Positions 7,527 to 16,250 are shown, numbered from the stretch's first letter. The stretch is 37,614 nucleotides of DNA from Clostridia bacterium (GCA_017529175.1 JAFXNX010000336.1:1-37614); one strand, 5' to 3'. Notes: generated from the sequence alone by a model not told the origin. Program-made: numbers and translations.

Positions 7527-8012
7527 ATGTACATAGTTGTTTTGGTATTCCTTGCCGCGTCGTCACTCGGCGCCGCCATAGCTCACTTTTTCATTACGGA
7601 CGTAAAGTGGGCGGGCGTAATGAAGACGGTATCCCTTATATCCGGCGCGGCGGGGATAACGTCGCTTGCTGTCGAAGTATCGGTATTTTATGCCTCGGGT
7701 AAATATGACGAATGGGCATATGACGTGATTTCAGGGTATTTTAAGGACGTTTTGCCCGCGCTCTGCATAGTTCTCGCCATAGTTCTGTTATCAGCCGCAT
7801 TTCAACCCAAAATGAAGCTCCTTCGCTCGTCGGTAATATTTCTGTCCTCGACCCTCGCTCTTATATATGGACAGATAACGTCGATGCTCGCTGAAAACGA
7901 TACCTCAAAAGTCACCGTTTTCATTAAACTTTTCAGCATTTCCATATATCTGATTATCAATTTTTGCGGTTATTTCGACTTCAAAAAACTCGAAAAAAAA
8001 CTGACCAAATGA
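7527..8012 (+). CDS. Uncharacterised four-helix membrane protein
   Basis: 161 residues, mostly hydrophobic, with about four to five transmembrane helices (starting VVLVFLAASSLGAAIAHFF; then ISGAAGITSLAVEVSVFYA, VLPALCIVLAIVLLSAAF, SVIFLSSTLALIYGQI and VFIKLFSISIYLIINFCGYF). It ends with the basic tail DFKKLEKKLTK. I do not recognise a family. It starts 3 bases after the MORN gene stop, so translation is probably coupled. The hairpin GGAACTT/AAGTTCC at 8022-8041 and the repeat element beyond it would end the transcript. Confidence 0.65.
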   Translation: MYIVVLVFLAASSLGAAIAHFFITDVKWAGVMKTVSLISGAAGITSLAVEVSVFYASGKYDEWAYDVISGYFKDVLPALCIVLAIVLLSAAFQPKMKLLRSSVIFLSSTLALIYGQITSMLAENDTSKVTVFIKLFSISIYLIINFCGYFDFKKLEKKLTK

Positions 8013-8021
8013 CAAAAATGG

Positions 8022-8041
8022 GGAACTTTCAAAGAAGTTCC
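8022..8041. repeat. Hairpin left of dispersed element copy B
   Basis: GGAACTT 8022-8028 pairs with AAGTTCC 8035-8041, 10 bases after the preceding stop codon. It lies just before copy B and resembles the palindrome at its other end (8332-8365). Confidence 0.55.
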
Positions 8042-8047
8042 GCATTT

Positions 8048-8334
8048 CAGAGCGAAGACAAACTTGGTAGAGCGGCAATGATACGAATAAACTAAAGGAC
8101 AAAGAAAGCATAACAGACACAAACAGATAACGCAAACAAACGATCAATGGCGGGCAAAATGCCCGCCATCATTGCCTTTTTGCGATCTCGTCCTCTAACG
8201 TATCCGAGAACCCCAAAAATCTAACGATTTTTGAGGACCCCGAACGGTAACTACGCCGACGATGACGAGATCGCAAAATCTACCTGCGTTTCTCTCACTC
8301 TGGCTCTGACTGCAGACTTTGTCTGCAGTCAGAG
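8048..8334 (+). repeat. Dispersed structured element, copy B
   Basis: 287 bases, largely identical to 2415-2656 but with an extra segment of about 45 bases (roughly 8203-8249) that has its own small hairpin around ATCTAACGAT. The nested pairs of copy A are kept: GGTAGA 8066-8071 with TCTACC 8279-8284; GGCAATGA 8074-8081 with TCATTGCC 8169-8176; TTTTGCGATCTCGTC 8178-8192 with GACGAGATCGCAAAA 8264-8278, here a perfect 15 pairs. The terminal hairpin 8304-8334 has 14 pairs and loop TTT. The GGCGGGC/GCCCGCC stem followed by CCTTTTT could stop transcription from the genes upstream. Confidence 0.85.
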
Positions 8335-8400
8335 GGGAGAACTCTTTGAAAAGAGTTCTCCCCTCGACCCCTTTCAAATATTTTTATTCGATCCGCGGAT
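8332..8400 (-). repeat. Palindromic intergenic module, inverted copy
   Basis: Read on the minus strand: the palindrome ATCCGCGGAT, a spacer, GAAAGGGGTCGAGGGG, then an AGAACTCTTTT...AAAGAGTTCT hairpin. The same order recurs on the plus strand at 37534-37614 and in diverged form at 26407-26485. Confidence 0.6.
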
Positions 8401-8461
8401 AGGGCATAACATTGTCTTGATACTGACGGCCTTCCGTTTTTCTTCATTAATAATATATACG

Positions 8462-8475
8462 CGAACAAATGTTCG
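8462..8475. promoter_or_regulatory. LexA (SOS/DinR) operator of recA
   Basis: CGAACAAATGTTCG fits the Gram-positive LexA box CGAAC-N4-GTTCG without a mismatch. It ends 18 bases upstream of the recA -35 box, a position from which a repressor could block RNA polymerase. It predicts induction of recA by DNA damage. Confidence 0.9.
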
Positions 8476-8493
8476 ATTATTTTCAAAAACCTA

Positions 8494-8522
8494 TTGACTT
8501 TAGCGTTAATATAGATTATAAT
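8494..8522 (+). promoter_or_regulatory. Sigma-A promoter for recA
   Basis: TTGACT at 8494-8499, a 17-base spacer, then TATAAT at 8517-8522. A start near 8530 leaves a leader of about 36 bases. Confidence 0.85.
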
Positions 8523-8565
8523 TAATTTATAAATTTTAGTATATTGTTATAAGATGAGGGTGGAA

Positions 8566-9678
8566 ATGGCTACAGCTAAAAAGAAGATCGAAAAGACGGT
8601 TACAGCCGACGACAAGGCAGCGAAGAAAAAGGCGCTGGAATCGGCGATATCACAGCTTGAAAGAAGCTACGGCAAGGGCACGGTCATCAAAATGGGAGAG
8701 AGCGCGAACATAAACATCGGCGCGGTCTCCACCGGGTCCATCAGTCTCGATATGGCGCTCGGCATCGGCGGACTTCCGATGGGCAGGATCGTCGAGATAT
8801 TCGGTCCGGAGTCGTCGGGTAAGACGACGATCGCTCTCCATTCGATAGCGGAAGTGCAGAAAAACGGAGGAGAGGCGGCGTTCATCGACGCGGAGCACGC
8901 GCTCGATCCGACGTACGCAAAGAATCTCGGAGTCAACATAGACGAGCTTCTCGTCTCTCAGCCGGACAGCGGAGAGCAGGCGCTCGAGATATGCGAGGCG
9001 CTCGTTCGCTCGGGAGCAGTCGACATAATCATCATCGACTCCGTCGCGGCGCTCGTTCCGCAGCAGGAGCTTGAAGGAGATATGGGAGCGTCCCACGTCG
9101 GACTTCACGCAAGACTGATGTCGCGGGCGCTCAGAAAACTCTCCGGCGCCATCGCAAACTCAAACTGCATCGTGATATTCATAAATCAGCTCCGCGAAAA
9201 GGTCGGAGTGATGTACGGAAATCCCGAGACGACGACGGGCGGACGCGCGCTCAAGTTTTACGCGTCGGTACGTATCGACGTCAGAAAGACGGACACTCTC
9301 AAGAACGGCACCGTTCCGTACGGCACAAAGGTCAAGTGCAAGATCGTGAAGAACAAGGTCGCGCCTCCCTTCAAGACCGCGGAATTTGAGATGATCTTCG
9401 GAAAGGGCATCTCAAAGTCGGGTGAGATAGTCGATATGGGCATCGAGCTCGGCATAATCGAAAAGAGCGGATCGTGGTTCTACTACAACGGCGAGCGCAT
9501 AGCGCAGGGCAAGGAGAACGCAAAGAAGTACTTTGAGGACAACGAAGCGCTTCTGAAAGAAGTGGAGGACAAGATCAAGGAGCTCAAAGACAAGGGCGAG
9601 GAAGAAAAAGCTCCGGACGCCGACGACGCGGACGAAGACCTCGACATCAGGCTTCTCGACCTCGATCTCGACGAATAA
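8566..9678 (+). CDS. recA: Recombinase RecA
   Basis: A 370-residue RecA that forms filaments on single-stranded DNA, exchanges strands and triggers LexA self-cleavage. The Walker A box GPESSGKT is at residues 80-87. [18 protein letters not shown] is Walker B with the L1 side, and [20 protein letters not shown] covers loop L2. The C-terminus is a long acidic tail rich in Asp and Glu ([20 protein letters not shown]), which in this family tempers DNA binding. ATG 8566 is preferred to ATG 8554, because GAGGGTGG lies directly before it and residue 2 onward (ATAKKK) looks like a normal start. It is expressed from a LexA-controlled promoter. Confidence 0.97.
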   Translation: MATAKKKIEKTVTADDKAAKKKALESAISQLERSYGKGTVIKMGESANINIGAVSTGSISLDMALGIGGLPMGRIVEIFGPESSGKTTIALHSIAEVQKNGGEAAFIDAEHALDPTYAKNLGVNIDELLVSQPDSGEQALEICEALVRSGAVDIIIIDSVAALVPQQELEGDMGASHVGLHARLMSRALRKLSGAIANSNCIVIFINQLREKVGVMYGNPETTTGGRALKFYASVRIDVRKTDTLKNGTVPYGTKVKCKIVKNKVAPPFKTAEFEMIFGKGISKSGEIVDMGIELGIIEKSGSWFYYNGERIAQGKENAKKYFEDNEALLKEVEDKIKELKDKGEEEKAPDADDADEDLDIRLLDLDLDE

Positions 9679-9689
9679 ACCGAATATCA

Positions 9690-9730
9690 AAAAGCATAAC
9701 TCCGTCCGGGGTTATGCTTTTGGGCTTTTT
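9690..9730 (+). terminator. Intrinsic terminator after recA
   Basis: AAAAGCATAAC at 9690-9700 pairs perfectly over 11 bases with GTTATGCTTTT at 9711-9721; TGGGCTTTTT follows. It lies 11 bases after the recA stop and would cut recF off from most recA transcripts. Confidence 0.85.
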
Positions 9731-9770
9731 ATAAGACGGCGCAGAAAACACGGAAAGGGGGCTCTCGCGG

Positions 9771-10955
9771 ATGATCTGCAAAGAAATATCGTTTTCGAAT
9801 TTCAGAAATATCGAAGAAGAAAGAGTCTCTTTTTCGGACGGTATCAACGTGCTGTGGGGTAAGAACGCGCAGGGAAAATCGAACGTCCTCGAGGCGGTCT
9901 ACTATTTCGCCCGCGGCAGGTCTTTCCGCGGCGCGCACGACCGCGACATGATAAAATTCGGAAGCGACTTCGCAAGGATCTCATCAAAGTGCTACAGAGG
10001 GAATTCGGAATATCCGACGGAGCTCGAGGTAGTGATAGACGCGTCTGACGCGGTGAAAAAAAGAGTGTTCCGAAACGGCGCCGCGGCGTCCGGGATGGGT
10101 GAAATCATCGGAAGTTTCCGCGCGGTGCTTTTCTGTCCCGCGAACCTGTCTCTCGTCTCCGGTCCTCCGGCAGGCCGCCGCGCGTTTCTCGATATCGCGA
10201 TATCCCAGCTCTCAAAAGAGTATATGTCGTGCCTTGCAGATTACAAGCGCGTCCTCCAGCAGAGGAACGCCGCGCTCCGCGCGGCGGCAAAGGGCGACGT
10301 GATGCCGCGCGAGCTCTGGGAGACGTACGCTTCTCAAATGTCGTACGCCGCGTCAAGGATCTCGTCCTACAGACTTGATTATCTGTCGATGCTCTCGTCG
10401 AAGATGAACGTGATATTCAACGATATGACTCACGGCTCCGAGACGCCCTCGCTCTCATACGTCAGCCACTCGTTTAAGAAAGACGGCGGGTATGACGACG
10501 AGGACGGGCTTGAACGCGGAGAAGTCGAAGCGGCGGGCGCCTCGTCCTTCGGAGACGCGAAGATCGACGCGGACTGTCTTGTCGAACACCTGACGTCAAA
10601 CATCGACCGCGAGATCAAGAACGGCGCGACGCTCTGGGGTCCGCACAAGGACGATATAAGAATAAAACTCAACGGACGCGACGCAAAGACGTTCGCGTCT
10701 CAGGGACAGTTGCGCAGTCTTGCGCTCTCGATGAAGCTCTCGGAAGGCGAGATATCAAACGTCATAACCGGCGACGCGCCGGTGATGCTCCTTGACGACG
10801 TGCTCTCCGAGCTCGACCGCGACAGACGCGATTTCGTCCTCGGCGCGATCGTCGGCAGACAGATCATCGTTACGTCCTGCGAGCCGTCGCTCTTCGACAG
10901 CGCGGGAGCCGCCGATCTTCTGAAAGTCGAAGCGGGACGCATAACGCGTATGTGA
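9771..10955 (+). CDS. recF: DNA replication and repair protein RecF
   Basis: A 394-residue SMC-like ATPase that helps load RecA at gaps in damaged DNA. The Walker A box is WGKNAQGKSNVLEA, the signature region is ASQGQLRSLALSMKLSE, and Walker B is VMLLDDVLSELD. The start ISFSNFRNIEEE is typical. An acidic, glycine-containing insert (YDDEDGLERGEVEAAGASSFG) interrupts the middle and is longer than I expect in the family. ATG 9771 follows AAAGGGGGC. recF normally sits between dnaN and gyrB; here it follows recA and precedes recX. Confidence 0.94.
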   Translation: MICKEISFSNFRNIEEERVSFSDGINVLWGKNAQGKSNVLEAVYYFARGRSFRGAHDRDMIKFGSDFARISSKCYRGNSEYPTELEVVIDASDAVKKRVFRNGAAASGMGEIIGSFRAVLFCPANLSLVSGPPAGRRAFLDIAISQLSKEYMSCLADYKRVLQQRNAALRAAAKGDVMPRELWETYASQMSYAASRISSYRLDYLSMLSSKMNVIFNDMTHGSETPSLSYVSHSFKKDGGYDDEDGLERGEVEAAGASSFGDAKIDADCLVEHLTSNIDREIKNGATLWGPHKDDIRIKLNGRDAKTFASQGQLRSLALSMKLSEGEISNVITGDAPVMLLDDVLSELDRDRRDFVLGAIVGRQIIVTSCEPSLFDSAGAADLLKVEAGRITRM

Positions 10956-10962
10956 GGTGGAA

Positions 10963-11592
10963 ATGTACAGAATAATCAGCGTAGTCCCCGGCGCGTCAAA
11001 GATCAAAATTTCTCTTCGTGACGAGTCGGGAGACGAGACGGAGCTTTCGGTTGCAAAAGAGCTTCTTCCCGGATCCGTCGCGGAAGGCGCCTCGCTCGGC
11101 GAAGAAGAATTTGAGGAGCTGTCGTTTGCCGCCGAGGCGACGAAGGCGCTCTCAAAAGCGCTCGACGCGCTCGCCGCTTCGCCGCTCAGCGCAAAAGCTC
11201 TGACGGACAAGCTCCGCTTCAAGTATAAATTCTCCCGCGAAGCGTCGGACGCCGCCGCGGAAGTCGCACTCTCCCGCGGCTATATAGACGAGGCGTCGCA
11301 AAGCGAGCGCATCGCCGCGAGAAGCGCCGCGGTAAAGCTCTGGGGCAGACGCCGAATCGTCGACGAGCTCTGCTCGAAGGGGTACCCGCTTCAGCTTGCA
11401 AAAGAGGCGGCGTCGGCAGTGCCGAAGAGCGTTTACGACAAGTCTCTTGCAAGACTTGTTGACAAGAAATGCTCAGGCGGGATAAAGGACCCCGCAAAGC
11501 TTAAAAGTATCGCGTCATCCCTCGTTCGTCTCGGACACTCTCCGTCGGACGTTAAGGACGCGATAGCGAAAAAGATCAGGGAAAACGATTAA
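10963..11592 (+). CDS. recX: Regulatory protein RecX
   Basis: 209 residues. RecX binds RecA filaments and limits their growth. The C-terminal two thirds show the family's three-helix repeats: ALDALAASPLSAKALTDKL, then YIDEASQSERIAARSAAV and WGRRRIVDELCSKGY, then SSLVRLGHSPSDVKDAI. The first 60 residues (YRIISVVPGASKIKISLRDE) are a beta-rich extension of the Bacillota type. ATG 10963 is chosen with GAGGTG 3 bases before it; GTG 10957 is possible but overlaps that site. It begins 7 bases after the recF stop, so the two are one transcript. Confidence 0.88.
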   Translation: MYRIISVVPGASKIKISLRDESGDETELSVAKELLPGSVAEGASLGEEEFEELSFAAEATKALSKALDALAASPLSAKALTDKLRFKYKFSREASDAAAEVALSRGYIDEASQSERIAARSAAVKLWGRRRIVDELCSKGYPLQLAKEAASAVPKSVYDKSLARLVDKKCSGGIKDPAKLKSIASSLVRLGHSPSDVKDAIAKKIREND

Positions 11593-11646
11593 ATGTGACG
11601 TCGCGCCGGACGGCGCGGCGGTACGGAAAACATAAATGAGGAAACT

Positions 11647-12978
11647 ATGGGAACAAAGATAGGATTCATATCTCTCGGATGCGCTAAAAATCTTTGCGAC
11701 ACCGAGGTAATGCTCCACCACGTCGTAGATGCGGGATATGAGATAACCCCCGACGAGACGGAGGCGGACGTCGTCATCGTCAACACGTGCGGATTCATCG
11801 AAAGCGCGAAAAAGGAAGCGATCGACAACATTCTTGACGTCGCGTGGCTCAAGGAAAACCGTTCTCTTAAGGCGATAATCGTCACCGGATGTCTTGCGGA
11901 AAGGTACCGCGAGGAGATCGTGCGCGAGATGCCCGAGGTCGACGCGGTGCTCGGCACCGGGAGCATACACAGCATAGTCGACGCGGTCGAAGCGGTGCTG
12001 AAAGGCGAAAAATTCGTAGAATTCAAGGATCAGGAAAAGATAGATTTCAGCGGAGACCGCGTCGTGACGACGGGCGACTCGTTTGCGTATCTTAAAATAT
12101 CCGAAGGATGCCGCAACAGATGCACTTACTGCGCCATACCGCTTATCCGCGGCTCTTTCCGCTCGCGCGATATGGATTCCATCGTTAAAGAAGCGAAGGA
12201 GCTTGAAGCGACCGGGATAAAAGAGCTCGATCTCATCGGTCAGGATTCGACGGCGTACGGCGTCGACCTCTACGGAGAGTACAGTCTTGCAAAGCTCGTA
12301 AAGCGGATAACGGAGGAGACTTCCATCCCGTGGATAAGGGTTCTGTACTGCTATCCCGACAAGATAACGGACGAGTTGATAGAAGAGATGAGGACGAATC
12401 CGAGATTTCTTCACTATCTCGATATGCCGATACAGCACATCTCCGACAGAATGCTGACGGCTATGAACCGCCACGGCGACGCCGCGTGCATCAAGGACGC
12501 CCTCAAACGGATAAGAGCGGCGATACCGGACGCGGTGATCAGGACCACAGCCATCGTCGGCTTCCCCGGCGAGAGCGACGAAGATTTCGAGACGCTCTGC
12601 CGCTTTATACTCGACGCGAAGTTCGAGCGTTTCGGCGCGTTTCCCTACTCGAGAGAGGAAGGAACTCCCGCTTACGGCTTCAAGGATCAGATCGACGAAC
12701 AGCTCAAGCAGGACAGATACGATATACTTATGCGCCATCAGCTCGGCGTCAGCGAGGACTTCGAGACTGCGCAGATCGGAAAAGTCCTCACTGTTCTTTG
12801 CGAGGACTACGACAGCGCCGGAGAAACGTGGGTCGGCCGCTCGTACATGGACGCGCCGGACGTCGACGGTAAAGTGTTCTTCTCCGCAAAGCGCGGCGCC
12901 GTAAAAGCGGGCGACTTCGTCAAAGTAAAGATCACGGACGCCATGGATTATGATCTTGTCGGAGAGGCGGTCGAATAA
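11647..12978 (+). CDS. rimO: Ribosomal protein S12 methylthiotransferase RimO
   Basis: 443 residues, a radical-SAM methylthiotransferase that modifies Asp in ribosomal protein S12. The N-terminal domain carries the extra 4Fe-4S cluster cysteines in LGCAKNLCDTE, VNTCGFIESAK and VTGCLAERY. The radical-SAM CxxxCxxC motif is in CRNRCTYCAIPLIRGSFRSR. A C-terminal TRAM domain runs from about GKVLTVLCEDYD to the end. Length is typical. ATG 11647 follows GAGGAAACT. MiaB is the closest alternative, but NTCGFIESAKKEA with LIRGSFRSR points to RimO. Confidence 0.94.
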   Translation: MGTKIGFISLGCAKNLCDTEVMLHHVVDAGYEITPDETEADVVIVNTCGFIESAKKEAIDNILDVAWLKENRSLKAIIVTGCLAERYREEIVREMPEVDAVLGTGSIHSIVDAVEAVLKGEKFVEFKDQEKIDFSGDRVVTTGDSFAYLKISEGCRNRCTYCAIPLIRGSFRSRDMDSIVKEAKELEATGIKELDLIGQDSTAYGVDLYGEYSLAKLVKRITEETSIPWIRVLYCYPDKITDELIEEMRTNPRFLHYLDMPIQHISDRMLTAMNRHGDAACIKDALKRIRAAIPDAVIRTTAIVGFPGESDEDFETLCRFILDAKFERFGAFPYSREEGTPAYGFKDQIDEQLKQDRYDILMRHQLGVSEDFETAQIGKVLTVLCEDYDSAGETWVGRSYMDAPDVDGKVFFSAKRGAVKAGDFVKVKITDAMDYDLVGEAVE

Positions 12979-12981
12979 GCG

Positions 12982-13788
12982 GTGCTGACGGTCGACATTC
13001 TTTTCTCCGGAAGCGGCGGAAACTGCACGCTGATAAGAAGCGGCGCGAGCGCGATACTCGTCGACTGCGGAAAGAGCGCGAAGACGATATGCTCATCCCT
13101 TCTTTCCGTCGGCTGCAGGATAGAGGATATTTCCGCCGTGTTCATAACGCACGAGCACACGGATCATATATCGGCGCTCGATACTATGGTATCAAAATAT
13201 AAAATTCCCGTACATATCACGGAAAAGAGCGCGACGCGAGCGGCAAAATGCCGGAACATCTCCCTTGCCGTAACTCATCCGACGTATTATTCCGAGAGGG
13301 TCGGCGACCTTCTCGTCGAGTCTTTCCCTCTCCCTCACGACAGCGCGGATCACGTCGGCTACGTCATAACGTCTGACGACGGCGATACTTTCTGCGTCGC
13401 AACGGATATAGGGCATATAACGGAGGAAGTCTGTGCGGCGCTGAAAAGATGCCGCCGCGCGATGGTGGAATCGAATCACGACGTTGAAATGCTAAAATAC
13501 GGCAGATATCCTTATTATCTGAAGCTCCGCATCCTCTCGCCGAAGGGACATCTTTCAAACGAAGACGCCGCGTCTCTTATCTGCGGCGCCGCGGATTCGG
13601 GATGCGAAGCGTTCGCGCTCGCTCATATTTCCGCAGAGAACAACGATCCGGACCTCGCTTATTCGGAGATACGGCGCGCGCTCGACTCGTCGGGACATCC
13701 CGACAGCGCTCTTGTCGTCGCGGACGCGTCATACCCGGTGAGGGTTCCCGAAGGACTGCTTTCAAGAACGGAGGCGAAGTCATGCTGA
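12982..13788 (+). CDS. MBL-fold metallohydrolase, WalJ/YycJ-like
   Basis: 268 residues. Metal-ligand motifs of the metallo-beta-lactamase fold are present: SGSGGNCTLI, the HEHTDHISAL motif, an ATDIGHITEE aspartate and the late LAHISAENNDPDLAY. This pattern and length fit the WalJ/YycJ exonuclease-like group, which in Bacillus lies with walRK and rlmH. The start is GTG 12982, only 3 bases after the rimO stop, with GGAGAGG inside the end of rimO as the likely ribosome site. The stop overlaps the rlmH start by 7 bases. No walRK genes are in the window. Confidence 0.85.
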   Translation: MLTVDILFSGSGGNCTLIRSGASAILVDCGKSAKTICSSLLSVGCRIEDISAVFITHEHTDHISALDTMVSKYKIPVHITEKSATRAAKCRNISLAVTHPTYYSERVGDLLVESFPLPHDSADHVGYVITSDDGDTFCVATDIGHITEEVCAALKRCRRAMVESNHDVEMLKYGRYPYYLKLRILSPKGHLSNEDAASLICGAADSGCEAFALAHISAENNDPDLAYSEIRRALDSSGHPDSALVVADASYPVRVPEGLLSRTEAKSC

Positions 13789-14264
13789 AAATAAAGATAA
13801 TCAGCGTCGGCGCGCTTTCGGAGCCGCACTGGAAAGACGCGTGCGCCGAATATAAAAAACGGCTGACGGGCGCCGTTTCGCTGACGGACGTCTGTCTTAA
13901 AGAAGAGCGTCTTCCCGCGTCCCCCTCGCCGTCGCAGATAGCGTCGTCTCTTGATAAAGAAGCCGACAGGATACTCGCCGAGATACCGAAAAGGTCTCTC
14001 GTCGTACCTCTTTGCGTCGAAGGACGGCTACTGTCGTCGGAAGAGCTCGCCGCGAAGGTATCGTCGTCTATGACTGACGGCGTCGGTGAGATTTGCTTTA
14101 TCATCGGCTCGTCATACGGACTCTCGGAGCGTGTAAAGGCGGCGGGAGCTCTTCGCCTTTCGCTCTCACCGCTGACGTTTCCGCATCAGCTCGCGAAGGT
14201 GATGCTCTACGAGACCGTTTACAGAACGGTGTCGATCATTTCCGGCACGAAATACCACAAATAA
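13782..14264 (+). CDS. rlmH: 23S rRNA (pseudouridine-1915-N3)-methyltransferase RlmH
   Basis: 160 residues. RlmH is a SPOUT methyltransferase that modifies position 1915 of 23S rRNA in assembled ribosomes. The trefoil-knot motifs are visible: CFIIGSSYGLSERV (S-adenosylmethionine loop; the usual GGAxG reads GSSYG), LSLSPLTFPHQLAKVMLYET and the terminal ISGTKYHK. ATG 13782 overlaps the previous stop and has GGAGGCGAAGT upstream. The walJ-rlmH pairing is a familiar Bacillota arrangement. It is the last gene of the rimO run. Confidence 0.93.
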   Translation: MLKIKIISVGALSEPHWKDACAEYKKRLTGAVSLTDVCLKEERLPASPSPSQIASSLDKEADRILAEIPKRSLVVPLCVEGRLLSSEELAAKVSSSMTDGVGEICFIIGSSYGLSERVKAAGALRLSLSPLTFPHQLAKVMLYETVYRTVSIISGTKYHK

Positions 14265-14300
14265 ATAATTTTCTTACGAATAATTTACACTTTAAGGCAG

Positions 14301-14328
14301 TTGATCTCTCGCGCGCGGTGTATAATAT
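14301..14328 (+). promoter_or_regulatory. Possible promoter before the WG-repeat gene
   Basis: TTGATC at 14301-14306 is followed after 16 bases by TAATAT at 14323-14328; a better TATAAT at 14321 gives a spacer of only 14. The spacing is ambiguous, so support is weak. Confidence 0.35.
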
Positions 14329-14360
14329 AGATACAGATCCATGATATTACGGAGACTGCT

Positions 14361-16250
14361 ATGAAAAACAAAGACGGCAACAGCAAAACAGAATATCGCC
14401 GCGAACGTTTTTCGGACGCGGTGAAAAAGATCAAAAAGGCATGGTTCAAACGGCTGAACGCCGAAAAGAAGGAAAAATACCGCGACTCGAGAAAAGGCGC
14501 GCTCGTACTTCTCGCGGCGCTGATCCTCTTCGGGCTTTACTACCTCGGACTGTACGACTTCGACCTGATCGAGCGGCCGGAGAGCTGGCAGGACAACGGC
14601 AAAAACTTCTATTCCATCTGGTACGGGGTCGACGACGCCGAAAAGGAGCCCGACGCGGAGCCCGACGCCGATGACACAAACGGCGAGGCGCAGAATAACG
14701 ACGGCAAGCGAAAGACGGTGAGCACGGTCGAATACGAGTTCTCGGGACGCCCGCGCAAAAACACCGGCGCCGCTCTCACTCACGTTTTCAGAACGAAGGA
14801 CGAGCTTGCGTCGGAAGGGTATTATCTTACGGACGCGGAATACGTCCCCGGCTCGTTTGAGATCGGAAAGATCGACCTTCCGTTCGACCTTACGGCACAG
14901 TTCTCATACCGCGATATGGCGACGAGAACGTGGGAGATAACGAAATATGACGACGGCAGGATGTCGACGGTCGAAGACACGACGGCGAGTACGACCCGCC
15001 CGGCGATATACCTTTACATGGGTTATATAATTTACGACGACTGCGGGAAAGAACTCTACATCGTCGACCGCAACGGCTCCGTGCGGATGAACTACAACGA
15101 AAACTACCTTCCCGCGTTCGCAAGAGACAGCTACGGCAACCCCCTCTTCTATACGACCTACGGCTATTACGCCGACGTTCCCGCGTCCGTCACGAAGGAC
15201 GATGAGGGACGCGACGTCATGTCGTTCAAGGGAGCGTATATCAAGGGAAAAAATTACTATGCGCTTTCGACCTGGGGCAATTATTTCGCCTCGACCGACT
15301 ATATCGAAGAGCGCGACGGCAGAGGGCTGAACTTCGACTTTCCCGCTTACTACGGTCTGTCCGACACGTCCCTTTACCGCTACGGCATAATGACGCCGAA
15401 GTATTCAACGTTCCTCGACGGCAAGTCCGACCTTGTGAACTTTATGAGATGGAATTACTTTTACGCGTACGACCCCGCAAGACAGACGGCGAAAGACGTC
15501 CTTGCAAAAGCGAAGGAGGCGGCGTCCGCCGCGGCGGCGGAAGACGATGACGCCGGAGCCGAAAAATTCGATATCACGGAGCTTCTTCCGTACTCCGCCG
15601 CGTTCAATTACAGCGAGGGTTACGCCACGGTGGTGACCGGACGGGATATCGAGGAAGAAGAAAAATATCACGTTGAGGAAGTCCGCGTAATAAACACTTC
15701 CGGCAACGTGACGTTCAAATCGAGAAAGAAATATCAGAACAACGACATCGCCTCATACTGCAGCGACAGATATATGCTTCCCCTCTCAAAAGGGGAAGAG
15801 AGCGTCGGTCACATTTATTTCGACCATGGACTGATGCGGCTGAGAAGAGTAGTCTACGATCCGTATCAGCTCGAGGAATTCAAAGAATTCCGTGTAAATA
15901 TGGACTATGACGTCCTCGTATACCCGAACGGCACCGAATTCCCGATACCCGAGGGTTACACTCTCAAGGGCTACGCCGACGGTATACTGACGCTCGAGCG
16001 GAGCGGCGTTTACGGATTCATGAACACGGACGGCGTATGGATCGCCGAGCCGGAATACCGTGACGCTTGCGCATTCCACGGAGGCATCGGCGTGCTGACA
16101 AAACAGGACGGCACGTGCGGCGCGATGGACACGAGCGGAAACATCGTGATCCCGTTCAGGTATTCATATATTTCGAACCGCTCAGACGACCTTATCGCCG
16201 CTTATTCCGAAGCCGGCGGCTGGGAGTTGTTCGGAGTTTTCACAAAATGA
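14361..16250 (+). CDS. Membrane-anchored WG (KWG) beta-repeat protein
   Basis: 629 residues. A basic, lysine-rich cytoplasmic head (about 50 residues) is followed by one transmembrane helix (ALVLLAALILFGLYYLGLY), an acidic linker (PDAEPDADDTNGEAQNND) and a large extracytoplasmic domain rich in Tyr, Asp and Gly. The C-terminus shows WG-type repeats: SGVYGFMNTDGVWIAEPEY, then GTCGAMDTSGNIVIPFRY, then GGWELFGVFTK. Such repeats form beta structures of unknown ligand. ATG 14361 has ACGGAG 6 bases upstream. The first 300 residues outside the membrane contain irregular YG- and D-rich strands that may be further degenerate repeats. The role is unknown; surface or wall binding is only a guess. Confidence 0.75.
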   Translation: MKNKDGNSKTEYRRERFSDAVKKIKKAWFKRLNAEKKEKYRDSRKGALVLLAALILFGLYYLGLYDFDLIERPESWQDNGKNFYSIWYGVDDAEKEPDAEPDADDTNGEAQNNDGKRKTVSTVEYEFSGRPRKNTGAALTHVFRTKDELASEGYYLTDAEYVPGSFEIGKIDLPFDLTAQFSYRDMATRTWEITKYDDGRMSTVEDTTASTTRPAIYLYMGYIIYDDCGKELYIVDRNGSVRMNYNENYLPAFARDSYGNPLFYTTYGYYADVPASVTKDDEGRDVMSFKGAYIKGKNYYALSTWGNYFASTDYIEERDGRGLNFDFPAYYGLSDTSLYRYGIMTPKYSTFLDGKSDLVNFMRWNYFYAYDPARQTAKDVLAKAKEAASAAAAEDDDAGAEKFDITELLPYSAAFNYSEGYATVVTGRDIEEEEKYHVEEVRVINTSGNVTFKSRKKYQNNDIASYCSDRYMLPLSKGEESVGHIYFDHGLMRLRRVVYDPYQLEEFKEFRVNMDYDVLVYPNGTEFPIPEGYTLKGYADGILTLERSGVYGFMNTDGVWIAEPEYRDACAFHGGIGVLTKQDGTCGAMDTSGNIVIPFRYSYISNRSDDLIAAYSEAGGWELFGVFTK

